Source of the DNA: Oscarella lobularis
Lineage: Eukaryota; Porifera; Homoscleromorpha; Homosclerophorida; Oscarellidae
Reading direction: 5' to 3'
NCBI RefSeq assembly: GCF_947507565.1
Contig: NC_089179.1
Location: 1,550,001-1,614,000 of the forward strand
Length of the DNA: 64,000 bases
Shown one piece after another: positions 20,601 through 35,600 of the stretch (within the stretch, counting starts at the first letter, position 1; each line of letters starts with the position of its first letter). The position numbers and the translations under genes were made by a program. The notes below the pieces were generated by a model, which saw only the letters and a program-made list of their open reading frames with translations, was not told the DNA's origin and did no database searches.

Positions 20601-23600
20601 ACGTTAAGAAATAAATCTTCAAAGTAGTCTGTTCGTGCGTGCGCTTACGCGATTCCATCTCCATCGAGTACAGCTACGTGTTTTTGCAAGTGCGTTTCTG
20701 CTCTCATGAGTCTCTGTTGCTCTTCGACGTCGCTGATTGAAGCAGCATGTTGCATCTGCGCGGCAAAGAAGCACGGTCACGCGCCGATGGAGAACTGCAT
20801 GGCTGGGCCGAAACAACCTACCTCAAATATCGTATCTTCGCAAAAACTGACAAATTCGGTCAACTTTTCCTTATGACTTGCTCTGTTCACTGAATGCAAG
20901 AACGAGTGCTTTGAAGCCTAGAAGGAAAAAAGGTAAGCAGCTTCTACATCAAGTCTATATAAGCATGCACCTGGATTTGGGGTTCTTCCCATTGACTCAA
21001 TCTCGCCTTTTTAATCTCGAAGTAAACTCGTTCGACTCTCTCGTTTTTTCCTACAACGCATCTCATTTTCATTACCGTAGCAGAAGACGTTGACTATATA
21101 CCCATTATTTCGATGCGACCGAGGCATGGCTCAAAATGCCTTAGAAATCTCTTCCATTTGTCCTTGAAAATCTTTATTCTAAAGAACTGAAGAGTAAGGC
21201 ACCTGCTAGGGCAAATCATAAAACTCGCCTGATGTCATTTGACAGATGTTCGGACAAATTCGTCAAAAGCATTGCGTAGCTAAATCCTACGCAAACGTGC
21301 AACGTCGTCGATTCGTTGCCGCGCGCCCTACTCGCCTCCCCTTACCAATATCTTCAGCTGGCATGTAGAATCTTTCGGTGAATTCCATGTAGTCGAGTTT
21401 CCCGTCTTTATTGACGTCAGCACAATCCATCAGCTGACGGATCTCTTCTCTGGAATACATATGCTGAGCAAGCATTGCCTGTACAGTGAAACAGAGCGCA
21501 AGTTACTTAGGCGCTTCCAATTTTTTGGGCTACGTATTATAGTTCACGGTTTTCGTCTCATTTTGAGCCATGGGCTATATAGCTCATAATTTTTGCTTGA
21601 TTTTGAGCCATGAACTACCGATAGTTCATGGTTTATGTCTAATTTTGGGCCATGAGTTGGCTTCCAACGCTAGACGCAACGGTATCAGGTTTGACAGAAG
21701 TGAGGCCCCCTTTCGCCACGTGGCTGCTACAAGTTCAAAAACGCGTTGTTTGACCGCCAGAAGACCAAAAAACGCGTTCTTTTGACTTGGAGAACCTTTT
21801 TAAAAAGTAAAAAACTCGACACCCGATATCAAACCACACAGAAGACGGTGCTATGGAGGTTTATCCGATATCAGAATGCCTTGCTCTCGTCATTGCTAGG
21901 AAGGCAATCCATGCCCTTGTCAAGTGAGGAAATTGACCAGCCACCGGGCTATAAATGGTCACACCTTGGGGAGAGTTACCTGCTCCCTTCTATCCTAGCT
22001 CTGAGAACTCTGATTGTTGATGTACGAGCTGGCTATTTATACTCGGAGAGGCGGGGCCTGATTTGTGCCGCAGCTTTACAGCACGAAAATGCGCGTCGTT
22101 TCGAACTAGAAACCAATGCGAATCGACTCAAAATTGGATTCTACTATCGTTTCGAACAAAATTTCGTCGCGATTCGGTTTCTATACACGAAGAAATGGTG
22201 AACGGAGGAGGAGCTAAGAGAGAATGATATCATTGTATGACATCATTGTCTGATGCAAGAGAATACGCAATACGGTTGAATACGCTTCGAAACGCGTTCT
22301 ACGACGAGAAATAGGTCACGAAATAAATTCTATGGCATTCTAGAATCGTTCGGTCGCTACTTGGACGCGAAAAAGCGAACGTATGCGCGCCTAGCTCGTA
22401 GTGACGTACGTACGTGTACGTGAGCATGCAAGATGGCTGCCAGCTCAATCGTTAGCTAAGCGAACTGAACGACAAGCGAGAATCGCTCAAACGCGTGACA
22501 ATTAGTACGGCCGCCGCCGCAAATCGCTTTGCTCATGCACTGCTCGTAGAACACGAACGAACTATATATATATAGTTCATGGCTTAATTTTGTCTATTTT
22601 TGGGCCGTGTACGTACTCGTTCGGGCTACAACGGGTATTCGAACGTACGCTGCACTAACCGGGGACGACCGGGGGCAGTCGGCGGAGCTATAGGCCCTAG
22701 AAACGAAATACTGTAGCATGCTTCATACTTGCTCAAACTCTTTCGCAGAAATCCAGCCGTCTTTGTTTTTGTCGTACTCCTGCAAAGAGTCATCATCAGT
22801 TGACTGATGTAAGGGACGTTTTTCGAGCCTCTAAATTACCTTAAATGCCTCGGAGGTAATGACATCATTCAGCCTGATAAACATATCAAAAAAGAAGAGA
22901 ATTTCCTACAGAAGATAGATGTGTGTAACCGACAGACTAATGAAACTCGTTCTACCTCCAAAAAAGACGAACACTCTTCTAATGTGTCCACCATCTGCTT
23001 TCCAACGATAGTCGAGTGCTCGTTTCCCTCGAGAAGTCCTAGAAGCATGATGACCATGTCTTTCTGCAGTCGAAGCAACTCTCGTAGCAACTCCAATTGC
23101 GAAACATCCTGCACACAGAACAAACGAGAAGTAGACGATTGAGATCCGATTAATACCTTCGACAGTCGACCCATAATTTTAGCAAACACGTGCAGAAAAC
23201 CGCCAACGGCATCCCAAAGACGACTGTAGGCGAGAGTTACTTGGTTTTCAACGCAAGGACCCTAATGGAAAGAGTCTCTCGAGTCGCTTTCAGGTACGAG
23301 TCCACCGCTTACAATCGCTTACCTGAATGTATTCAGTCAGAGTACGGAAAACTTGCTTCGCGACGCGAGCGGCACGCGAAAAGCTCTCGCGTCCTTTAGC
23401 ATCAATTGTGGGCTGGGCGGAATAGTGCCAATAGAAGTCGCTTATTGACTCTTGGAGTCGTAGCAGGTAATCGACAGTGCAAATGACAATGTTCACCGTT
23501 GTGATGTTGCCTGCCTGAGTACGAAGAATGTCTTGAAAGGCTGCAGACACACTGTCCAATGAGCACGAGAAATACACATAGACTTTTTACCGCTGTTGTG

Positions 23601-26600
23601 GCCCTCGCATAGCAGTTGCAAAAATCGAAAGAGGGAAATGGTGAACGACGCATCACTCAGAGTTTTGATTCCTTTTATCCAAGCTATAGACGAAGAACAA
23701 CGCAAAAACGCTCGACCAACCTTCAGATTTTTCTTTGCTGATTCCGAGCATTTCTGCTTTGTTATGCCGTTCGTACGTGTCAAGATCCAAAACACTACAT
23801 TAAATGAGTGAGACGATGACCAGATCCAGTGTCTAATTCTCCTACCCGCAACTTGCTATAAGGGACGACATGCTGTTAAAGAACCCCACGTCGCATTTAG
23901 ATTTGAGGTAGTTGAGCATGACCTAAGAGAGAAGAAACACAGCCTCGTCAGAATGAAACTGAATTCGTGCTGGCATATCGTATCTTTAAGACCGTTTGCA
24001 CGTCTGAATTTCCTCCACGTAGTAAAGCGATTCCAAGCTGCAGACTTTTCAGTGTAACCTGATTTACGCGGCCTACATTGAGGAATTTTTTTGACAAAGT
24101 TCAAACAGAGGAACAATGTTATACATACCGGAACACTCGGAAAGCAGCATGATAACCATTTCAGCAGCCCCTCTTCGTAGCAAGTTGCCTTGATGCTTCA
24201 GCAATTGCCGCTTCTCTGTTTCCTGTTCCTATAATGATCATACGTATAATAGAGAAAATTAAAAAAAAAACAAAAATCCAAAGACTGACCTCAAATGACT
24301 TCTCGTCGTCGTATTCGTCTTCCTCTTCGATTCCGCAACTCTGAAAACCGCTGCATCAGAGAAAAGTCTTGCCAATTTGGTCGCTACTTTACTTCACTCA
24401 TGATTTCAGCATAAGAAACGTATAGGAGATTGGATTCAGACCTATGGAGGAGTTACACTTTCTCTAATTGTTGTATTAGAAGAAATTACATTTGTTCCCC
24501 AGCCGCTGCTCTTGTAAAGTACTCCACGAGCTGTCTAAGTGGATCAATGCGCGGCAACTGTGACTGGTGCTGACGCTGCAGCTGGTTTCGACGAGAAAGA
24601 CGGTTTGTTCCAGCAACTGATTCTTCAGTGGACGATGGTAGAACGCTTTCACCGGAATCGAGGCTCTAATATTGTGACAATGAAGTACCCAAATATAAAC
24701 TATTGCTTGGTTCCAAACCGTTAGATGATTCATCAGCGTTATGTGCTTCTTCACTTCGTCGTGCAAATAAAGATGTTTGTACGTGGGAATAAAAAGATTG
24801 ACGGCTCGGTGCCTGAAAGACAAGCAAGGCCAAATACAGCGCCAAACGCTCGCCTATACAACTTGTACTCACAAAGGAATGCGGCAAAGTGGAACCATGA
24901 GAAAGCACTTCATGACAGCTCTCTTTTTCTGTTGGGTAAGAACTCTTCTCCATACGCTCGTCCTGCAAAGACCGGTATGTTCCATCTAAAAATGAAAAGC
25001 CTCCTTAGTTAACAAAATTAAAAATTGTAGGCGCTGTCTCTTGCGTTGTGGAGTTGATAAAGGACTCGAATGACGTCATAAATTCTGCTCTTCTGTTTCT
25101 CAAGTTCTGCAATCTGCGTCTTCTGAGCAACTGATTCCCAAACCATCGAACGCTTCAAAAAAAAAAAAGATAAGCAAATCATTCTAAGACAGCGTCTTCT
25201 CAATACCTTTGAAGCACCAAGCACCATCTCAATATATTCGCTCAATTCTTCTTCAGACGCGTGCTAAAGTCAAAAGACCTCCTCGCTTTGCGATATAGGG
25301 TGCAAAACAAAATTTGTCAACCTGACTGAGCATTTTCGCTTGCCCCTCTTGAACGAGCCTCTGCTCTTTCTCCGACAATCCTTGAATGACGAGCGGCACG
25401 AGTTTTTTGAGACAGTTAGCCATGGCATTATCCGCCGCCGCCTTGCCGCACGGACAAGTGTGCGACTTGTGAGTCGGCAGCGAGCACCGCGAAACCGCGT
25501 CGCTTTTCGGCGCTCCGAACAAGACGGCGACCGTCGATTCCGCTTTGCAGACTCGCGCCAGTCGAACGGCGTCGTCGGTCACCAGAAACGACTGATATTC
25601 GCGTCGAAAATGAGGCGATTTGTACCAGCAGTGAAAGAGGCCGGCGATAATCGAAAACAATTGCATTGTTTCGTCTGTCATCGACTGGAGATCGTCCTTG
25701 TGAGTTTCCACCAATTTGATGACGAGAATGAGAATGGAGCTCAAGTCGCGAACGAGGACTTGATAATGACAACTTATTCTCCCCTCGGCTTCGATGGGAT
25801 TCGGCTCGTGAACGATCCTTTCGCTTTGTTTCGATAGGGTCTGCGACGCGTCGAGGAGAGAGCCGAGCAAAGGCACGAAGTGACCGCCGAGCAAGTCAGT
25901 TGTACAATAGGGCACGAGCAGAAGTGCATAAGCTAAAGAAAAAAGTATTACTAAGCTTCTCAGAACGACGTAGTTGCGTACACGTTGCAGTGCAAATCCA
26001 GTCAGCTTTCAAACGAGCGAATTGGGTGCTCACAACCGACAGAATGTGTCCAATAATGCTGTCTATGAGAGGACTATCCACGTAGGTATCGTACACTGAT
26101 CTGAGTTGGTACAGGATCAGTATAGAAAGCAACTAAATGGGATATGTACTGCACTTACCCTCGCCTCAAGCAAAGCGCACTTGGCCCTTTAGTCCACCAC
26201 TCCGACACGTAGCTATCGATTGCAGTGTCACGAGTAACAGCTAGGGCCGGGTTATGTATCTTACCTGCACAAAAACGGCAGCACGACGGCCAGACTGTCC
26301 GGCATATCGGCCAGACCGTTGAAGAGCTCTTTTCCGACGTCAATCGCCGTAACCGATTCGCACTCGCTATTCAATTGAACGTTGGCTTTCTCGAGCAATT
26401 GTAAAAGCGAAAGAAGCGTGGGAAATCCCGGCGTTTTGTTAATTTTTTCCAAAACTGCTGTCGGCATGACTTGAGCGATGCTGCCGAGCGCTTCTCCGAC
26501 GACGCGATAGTAGGACCGGTCCGGGAGAGCGCCGGCATTACCCACAGTCCACAGACGATGCACCAACGCTTCGGTCGTAGCCATATAGTCACCTAACGTG

Positions 26601-29600
26601 CCAAAGCGTCGACTTTAATACAGCGAAAGAGGAAATCTGTTACTGATTAGTGTCGATCCGTTGTTTCGGCCAAGGTGACAGTAAAGGCTGGTCGTGACGG
26701 GAAGAGAAATGCCGAAAACGTACGACGTCATGTCGGGTTCCAAGCAGTAATCCAAATCGGTCAACTGTAGGTGACAGTACTGCTGCCACTGTCGCTCCGT
26801 GTCGGGCGAAACGTAGTCGCACATGAATCTAAAACGATGTATGGAGAGCTACGAGCGTTTGCACGAAGAGTTCTCCGTTCGACACTCACTGGACGTCGAG
26901 GGCTCGAATCAGACTCCTGAGGACGCGGCCTACCTGCCCCTGCAATTTGACATTGTAAAATCTCTCTCGGCCATTTCTTGCTGCTTGAGAAGAAACGCAG
27001 AAGAGGCTGACAATGAGAGCCTTCTCTTCGCGCGATGCCAAAGTCCGGCCTTTGCCTCGTCCGCGCTCCGACGCGAAATATTCGTAGTGCGTTTCGAGAT
27101 AGTCTCTCAATAGAGGCATCAAAACCTGAAATTACATGTTGCACCCAGTGCGTTTATATGCGCGCTCACAATCGCACCTTGGGACCAAATATCGCTGTTG
27201 ACATCTTGTCCCGTGCTTCGCTGCCTCTGCTTGTCGATGCCGCCTGCTCCATCACATTCAAAATCCACTGCAAAAGCCAGTACGCGAATCGTCGATCTAG
27301 CGCCTGAGAGGCATTGATTGTCAACGTTTCGACGTCTTCAATTCTAGACGGCACCGACTAGAGAAAAACGTTCGTCGCAAAGACTTTTGTGGTATATACC
27401 TCCTAATCCGATAGCCGCAAAGAACAAAATATCTCAGTATGTCCGTAGCACTTTCACGATATTTCGCTTTGTCCTTTTCCAGAAGCATGTCATAGTGAGC
27501 TGGTCCCTCAACGGCTGTCAAATGACCTGAATAATCGGCGTCATCTAGTTCCGTCGCAACGAAATAATACTACCTTCGTCTTGTTCCTCATTGTCTCTCT
27601 CGTGCGACGACCGACTCTCGCATAGGCATTCGGCGAGTCTTTCCGCGAGACTTTGCAACTCTTTCGTCAGTGCAATGTTCGAAAAGTCGAACGGTTGTGG
27701 ATTGTATTTGCCGTCGGCGTCCATCGATACGGACAGCGAGAGTTGACGGGCCTGATCCGTCGCACTTTCCGGATTGACGTGACTGATGTCCCAGCCCCAG
27801 TTAATCATCGCTTCGACGCACAGCATGACGTCGTTTTTGTAGAGTTGCTGGCGCTAGAAAAACACGACGCGCGTTTTAAATAATTATAACCTATATAATA
27901 TGTACTTCGCTGTCCAGATCGTTGAAGGGCTTGAGATCGGGATTCAATTTCTCCCCGTTGCTTCCCTCAGACCAGCCGTCCTGCATCATCATATACGACC
28001 ATTTGTCGTGCGCGTATTCGGCGAAGCGATCGGCATTCAGCAACACATGTTGAGCAATTCTGCCCCCCACAAAAAGACAAGAACGTCGCAAAAAGAGAAC
28101 TACAAGAGATATAAGTATACCTACCCTTGAGGATTAGGCGACGGCGAGCGAAACTTCTTCCTCGTAGAACTATCGCCGTCGCCGCTCGCTCGTTGAATTT
28201 GCGTGAAGAATTGCCTCTGCAGTGTGTAGTCGGGAGCCAGAGCGCAAGCGACGGCACCCAAGCACTCCAAGCCGCGCTGGAAAAATTCGTCGTCGTCCAA
28301 GAGAGCCTATAAGAAGAGCGAAAGGTAGACGCAATAAGCGATCGATGGTGGGACTATACTCTTTTGTGAAGCGTGTCGATGAGTATGGCAAAAATTGTTA
28401 TCGTCAAGTGCTTCTCCTCGCTCGTCGCGCTGCCGTGCACGCTGTCCCAAGTGCGGTCGTCGTGAGACGTCGAGACGCCGTAGTATTTTTTGAAATGTTT
28501 GTAGTGAAGGTGAATGACTCTCAGGGCGACGAGCGCATTTCCCGTCACGTTTTTCACGTCGCAAACCAGCTTTCGCATCAGTCTTTGCATTACTGAAGGA
28601 CTCAGTTGGCTAAAGAAGAGAGAGAAAGAGAAGTCACGTATTGACGGCTCTTCGGCATGGCACTGTTTTTACTGACTGAGTGAAAGCGACAAGAAAGTCG
28701 GATACTTTGCTTCTTTGCTGCGAACCGAGCCAGTCGCTCTTCGCGAGACTGTAGCACGTGTGAAGCAGAGCGTCGACGACGGGCGTGTGCTTCGACGATC
28801 CGTGAAAAAGGCTTGCGTTGGATGTGAGCAGAGGAAGAACTGAGGAAAAGATGTAGCGATTTAGAGCCAAGAAGCAGTCGGAGTCTGGAGGAATAAGTGC
28901 CGTCTAAAAACCGATCTGAAGACACGATATATCTGGCGAAACCGATGTTCTTACCAAGCCTACTCTGGTTGCCAGTCTCATGTCAGGCAAAAACGATCTC
29001 TCCAGCAATTCGACCATTTGATCTTGGTCGCTCAAACCGTAGACTCTCTCGAGAAAGTGCAAAGTAGCCGCCTTGTGATGCGGTTGAATGCCGACGAAGC
29101 CTTTCGACAGGAACCGGCCTTCGACGACAGGAATATTGAACGGAATGGTTAACACGGAGATTAATTCGTCGAGCGGTATCAGGCTTCTTAGAATCGTATT
29201 CACTCGAGTGCTTGTACTCAGTTTGTCTTTCGTCGTCCGCTGCGATTGCGTTTCGGATCGGTTCGACTTCACGCAAGCACAGTGTCCCAACAAGTCGATC
29301 AGATTGGCATAGAAAGCCAGAGCGGACGCTCCTCGATCTTCTTTTGCATTCGGACTCATCGTTTTTCTTTCGAGACTCTCGTTGTCGCCACTCGCCTTCC
29401 TAGAAAGTCGCAAATCGTCCGAATTCGTTTTCTTCAATCGTTCGCTAATATTCTCGAATCCGAACGGCACGTCGGTCGTCTGTTGGCCGCTTTTCGCCGA
29501 AAACGAATACCGACGAAATCCGCTGACGTGCGAAAGAGCGCTCGAGTCCCCATCGGGAAGCGAAAGCGGCGTAGGCAGCTCGATTCGTTCTCTGGACACC

Positions 29601-32600
29601 AAACTCTCTGCAGTGCACTGGCGGAGCAGACGTCGCCGTCGAAGACTGCCCCATTTTTTCACGCTCATTCCACCAAAAGGCGGAAGCGCTGATTTTTCCT
29701 CGTCCTCGTCGTCCTCGTCGTCGTCCTCATCGTCGTCCTCGTCTTCGTCGTATTCTTCCCCTTCTTCGTCGTCCTCGTCTTCGTCGTCATAATTAGTCTC
29801 GTCAAAATGTACGGAAAACTGTTCCTTGCTATTTGCTCCCGATTCATCGTTGTCCGTCTTCGACGTCCTCCTTTCTCTTTCGTCGTCGCCGTTTTGACGA
29901 CCGTGAACGAGTTTGAGACGTTGTTCGAAATACAGCTCGGTTTCCAGCACGGCTTCCTTGAACGCCTGATAGATTCCTTGTCCGTCTGCATCCAAAGCCG
30001 GGCCCAAACACTCGGGACGTCGAATCAAACCCCGCACGACGAGACCGGCATTTTCCTCAACAGTCGTACCTATGCCAAAATTGATCAAGTTTTACGCCAG
30101 GGCCCCACAGCACAGTACTCACCGTTTACCCATACAACATTTCGTAAAAATTCGAGGTAGTGTTCGCATTCCCTTGGAGACCATTCTTCCATGCTAATCG
30201 AGCTGTCCAGACGACTAAGCCTCTTCGTCTCTGGCCACGCACTCTCGTACGAAGCGGTCCCGCCGGCGACAACAGGAAGACCGACGGCTAAGCAAAAGTC
30301 GAATCTAACAAAGAAGACGTCGTAAAAGTTTGCGACAACGTACCAGCTGCAGATAGCAGAAACACGATTCTATCAATGTTAGCTTCCTTCAGTGCCAGAG
30401 CATTCTCCTGGCTGTCCTTGAGAGCGGCCGTAGCTACGCACAGACAGCAACTCGATCCCTTTAGAGAGATACAAGCTAAAGCAACGTACAATCGATAAAT
30501 TAAATCAGTGAAAAAATAGCAAAGCGCACTTGCTGTCGAATGATCGAGCAGGAATTTCAACTGATCGAAAACGGCTCGTTGATTCTGGCGACTCGAGCGG
30601 CAAAACTTGATTAGGAATTTACAGCATTCGGCGACAATAATGCTCGAGTCCTGCATTCCTTTCTAAAGCAAACACAGCACTGAGAACAGGACATTAACGT
30701 AATCTTTTTTTACGAAGCTCGTTAGAGAAGTGCGTGATCGGTTGCGACGCGACAACGAAACGTCGACAGTGCCGAAAGTGTTCTTCAGCAGAGTGAGAAC
30801 GGCATCGTGAACTCCCAACGATCGCATCAGATCGGGATGTTGGAAGAACATGACGCTATTTCCAATGTCCCTAGAGAATCGCACCGTGGATCTTCCGTCG
30901 TTGCATCCTCCATTCAATTCTTACCTCAGACCGTCTCTGAGAATCTCTTCCTCTCTGGGTCCCATTCGGACTTGGAGTAGCGACAATATGCTGCCCAATG
31001 CGTCCATCACTTTCAAGATCTCGCCGGCGCCCGTGTCTTTAACGACGTATGTCTTCGCCAAGGCTCGATGCAGTTCGCCGACGCCGTCATACTGCCGATG
31101 AAGCAGAGAGAAGGCTTCGCGAATCAAAGCCGGATCTCGCAATCCCTGCTGACTCCACAGCAGCATCGTTCGGGCAATGAAGTCACGTAAACAGAACGTT
31201 CCTATAAATAAAGTTTTCAAGAAAAAAGTCAATAGATAGATAGGCTCAAACCGAGTCCGTTGTCTTTGTCATTGCATCTGCCGTCTAGCAGCCCCTCAGC
31301 CAATTCTGCTACTTGCTCCTGTGGGCTCTCCCCGGAGAACGTCAAGCAGTTCTTCAAACTCTCCGGATGAGCGCATCGAGTGAGAATTTCGTTCTGAAAA
31401 GCGTGAATGGTATCGGCAAGTCGACTATCTTTTAGATCCAAGTCAACACCAGTCTTAAATTCCTCCAGCAACAACGCCATCTTAGAAGATCAGTAATAAA
31501 GGAAAGCGGAAACTGACTGCCTTGAGTGGTGGTACCTGCTCCAGAGGCGGTCGTCTGAATTCGCTCGTTCTTCTCGCCGTCATAGACGGAGAGTAGTCGG
31601 TCGCATCCGATACGGAGTTGAGTCTCTCTTCCTGTCTCTAAAGTTCTCGTTTAGGTGAGGTGAGGTAAATGCCGATGGGGGACCCCCCGCAATCGAACCT
31701 CCTGAACGCTTTTGACAAAACGTCGAGCAAATGCCACGATTCTTTCAACTTTTCGCCGAAGTTGACAATCGCACAGATGCTGCAGCAAGTGGGCAATTTC
31801 TAATTTGATCGGTTCCTGAGTACCGACGGACACAAGCCCGCGCCACGGCTCAGCGCCTATATACAACACACAAGTGTACCTATAGTCAACATAACGACGT
31901 TTCACGAGCAAAAGCACTCACCGCTACTAAAAGCGACGGAATCAAACGCAACAAGAACCTGATGCAGTTCTTCCTCATTGAGAAGCCCTTCCACAAGAAG
32001 TACCTAGTTACAAACCAACAGAATACTTCGCACCATACCTATAACCAAAAGATGATCCAAAACTTTAAGAAGAGGCCTGAAGTGCAAAAGATATTTTCAC
32101 GCGAGGCAATGCATCTATGTCCCTTACACGAAATAGTCGATCATAGCTTGCTGATCTAGATCTCGTCGATAGAGCGACGCTTCCGCCAGTCCAATCCGTA
32201 GTTGATCGAAGAGACTTTTCTTCAGTTCGGCGAGAGGAAATTTGACGTCGGCTTCGGCGTACTCGAGACAAGTGTGTCCTCCTTCCGGTATGATCATCGT
32301 ATCGCCGAGCGGCGATTTCGGTGAAATGCTTTCAGCTGATGCGACGACGATAGACTGCAGTGAGAATTTTCGCGACGTCGGTTGGATGAGACGACCAATT
32401 TCCGACAGCGGTACGATGAATTCGCTTTTCGTCAACAGTCTCGCACTGGAGTGCGTCGCAAAATGAAGAGATATGAGAAGATTGAAGAATCCCTGTCGGA
32501 GAATGCCAGGCAAACTCGACGATTCGACGCACTTCATCAGTTGCGCGTTGTCAATCAGCTGACAGATGATGTGAGCCAAGCGGAGGTTTCCGTGGGAGCA

Positions 32601-35600
32601 CAGAAGACTGTAAAGAGACAGGGTCTCGGCATGAAATCTGACACCAAAACCATTATAAATATATGACAATGTCAGTAAACTCTAACCTCATCAGTTCTGG
32701 ATACTCAACCAATTCCAACAGGTTTAAGACGGTCTCTTGCTCTTCGAGTATTGCGACCACGGACGAAGCTAGCACAAGTTCAAATACGTTAGTTCTCAGT
32801 ACCATCGCCTTTGTGGCTTGCTTACCTGTCTCGTCGCAGATTACCGACGACGATTTGTCTGGATTACGTTTCACGGTCAAGCGTTCTTCGGACGACGGAA
32901 GACGCACCCACGAACAATCTTCCAAAGACTGAACTTGTATGCGAGGAGGACAGATGTCCGTCCAATCCGATTCCGTCACAATGGCGTTGATCAGCGGTTC
33001 GCACTCCTACAGAAAAAACATGTTTCTTAATTAAGAAAATTCAAGTCAATGCCAACTCACGGCTTCAGGAGAAAATTCAAATTGGACGAGACTTTGTCCC
33101 GAGCTGAGGGAGAAATAGGCAGGAAAAAGAACAGTGCCCCGTGCAACCTACGAGAGAATAAGCCGTCTTATATATAATAACATAAATTAAGATGCCTACT
33201 TTTTTCCGACAAACCGGCACCCCTTTGCCATTGATGCAATACGAAATCTCGCGTCTATCCGTGTCCAAAATACACCCGACAGCCACTTCTCTCGACAACG
33301 GCCGATCTCCGAGACACGTGTGAAGATCGGAGAGCGTGCAAACGTACGCGCTTCGAATGGACACCGTCTCGTCGCCGTCGCAACGGTCGACGAGTCGAAC
33401 GGAATGACGACCGATCCGATAGCCGTTCGTGCCGCGAAGAACGTCGCTGTGAAACGTCGGAGTCACCCAGCCGATTTCGACGTCAGACGGAACTTGACCG
33501 GGGAAAATTCGAACGGTGAAGGAGAATCGTCCCGAAACACAACCGTCGTCGCTTTCCGATATCGGGGATGACGGCGAAGACGACGAACTGTCTTCAGTGA
33601 GACCGGCTGAAACAACCTGACTAACGCTGTTGACGTCGTCTCTTTGATTTCGTCCGCATCGAATCGAAGCATTCAGTCTCACGTACTCCCATTTCGACGA
33701 CTTGGGTAGGGGCGACTTTTTCGTCACGACGATAGCGTTGTTGGCGGCGAGAGACGAATTTCGGCTGAACACGTCGTCCGTTCGTGCAATTTCCAACGAG
33801 TGGTGATCCGAGCTGACGTCTTGAAAAACGGGAAAGTTTCTCGAATACCACAGGGGTAGAAATTTTGTCGTATTGCTGAAATAATACTCGAACTACTGCA
33901 GCAGCAGCAGCTTCACGACATAGCGTACCTGCAAAACGGCTCGTATCCCTCCTGAAGACCGTACTGATTGTAATAGCGAAGACTTTTCAAATCCTTAGAC
34001 AAAAATCCTATATTTAAGAATTTCTAAACGCGAGGTTTTCTACGTGGCCAAAATTCAAGGTCGCCTCCTGTCCTTCACCAAGAGTCACGGCTGGAACGAA
34101 AGCTAAAGAGCGGACGGATTATTCCGTCGCGTGTGCACGTGGAAGACGTTCGTCTCACCTTTTTTAGGCAGGCCAACGAAAGCGTCGTTACTGCCTGCAC
34201 CGTCCATTAGCAGTACGCCGTTCAAGGTAAACTCTTCGTAGAGAGCAACGTCACTGTACTAACCGACCTCTTCTGCTAATAACGTCATTTACCTATTTTT
34301 TTCTCCTTCAAGTCAAGCAAGCATCCTACGGTATCGCACTCCGTCCACGTCTTACCAAAAGTGTCCGAGTCGTTGTGCCATTTTCGGGCCTTAAAAAAGC
34401 GTGTCGAGCGATTACGTCGAAATGAAGACACTTTACCAGGTATCCATCAAAAGCGTAGGAATTTTCGTCGTTTCCTAATTGAATTCCCGCTTGAAAATCG
34501 ACTGTCGCCCAGCCGACTCTCGCATAACCGTCCGTCTTGACGGTCACCTCGTAGTACCTAGAACTCAAAAAATTCAATTTAATCGAGATAGCCTGACGTC
34601 TTTACTCACCACTTCCCCGTCGACACTCCGCAATTATACTGACCACGAAACGTTCGGCAAACGGAATCGGCAGAAGACAACTCTCGACTCAAATCTGAAC
34701 AAGAAAAAAATTTTTCAGAAAGTCGAGAGAACAAATCGAAAGCAAGCGATACCTCGCACAGAGACCGACTCGTGCGCGTCCGACACGGACGGCTGAACGA
34801 GCGTGAATCCGTAGGCAATCAGAGTGCGCACCGACTCGAGAGCCGTCGCTCTGTTGGAGTCCTTGACTTCGTCGGAAAGCTTTTCGTAGGGAACGAGCAA
34901 CGGATTTCGTTTCTTGTCGCCGTCTTTCGCCTTCCCGTGCGTCCAGCCTTCGGCTATTCGACTTCGCGCCCAGACGTCGTGCGCGTTTTTCGCCAGCAAA
35001 TCGACGAGCATTTCCAAGTGTCGAGGCAACGGCGGCACTACGGAAAGATCGAGCGGCTGGGGAATGTATCCATTCGACATCCTGTATCTAAAAATTCAGA
35101 TTTTTTCGTACGTATCACAGACGGAATGTATTATTCGTTTTTACTTTACTGGCGATAAGGCTAGCCGCTTAATTTTGTGACGATCTGCACCGTCGAGACC
35201 AATCTGGTATCCTAATGCCAATAAAGTCCTGTAGATAATATAAAAATGTACTTTGTGCAATGAAAGGAGAAGGAGAGCGATTCACTTGAGTGTTTGGAAT
35301 GCCATGTCCACGTCATAAAATTTCTCTTCTTCTGACAGAGCTCCAAAAGGAACCAGACACGGATTGTGCTTCTTCTCTTCGTCTCGCTTCTTTCGAAAAG
35401 GCGACAATGTATAAACACCTTTATATTTGGAGAACGCTTTGATCGCTCACCGGTCCGTAAGAAAACCCGTTCTCTATCTTTTTCATGGCCCACACTTCGT
35501 GAATGTTTTCGGCCAATTGATCTCGCACCAACTCAACGCACGACGGTAAATCGACCTAGAAGAAACGCAGTGAGATGATCTTCTCGCCGAACCGGTGCTC

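Noticed and set aside
29382-29792. 136-codon plus-strand frame with a long Ser run
   Set aside because: It is the antisense shadow of the RyR acidic tract.
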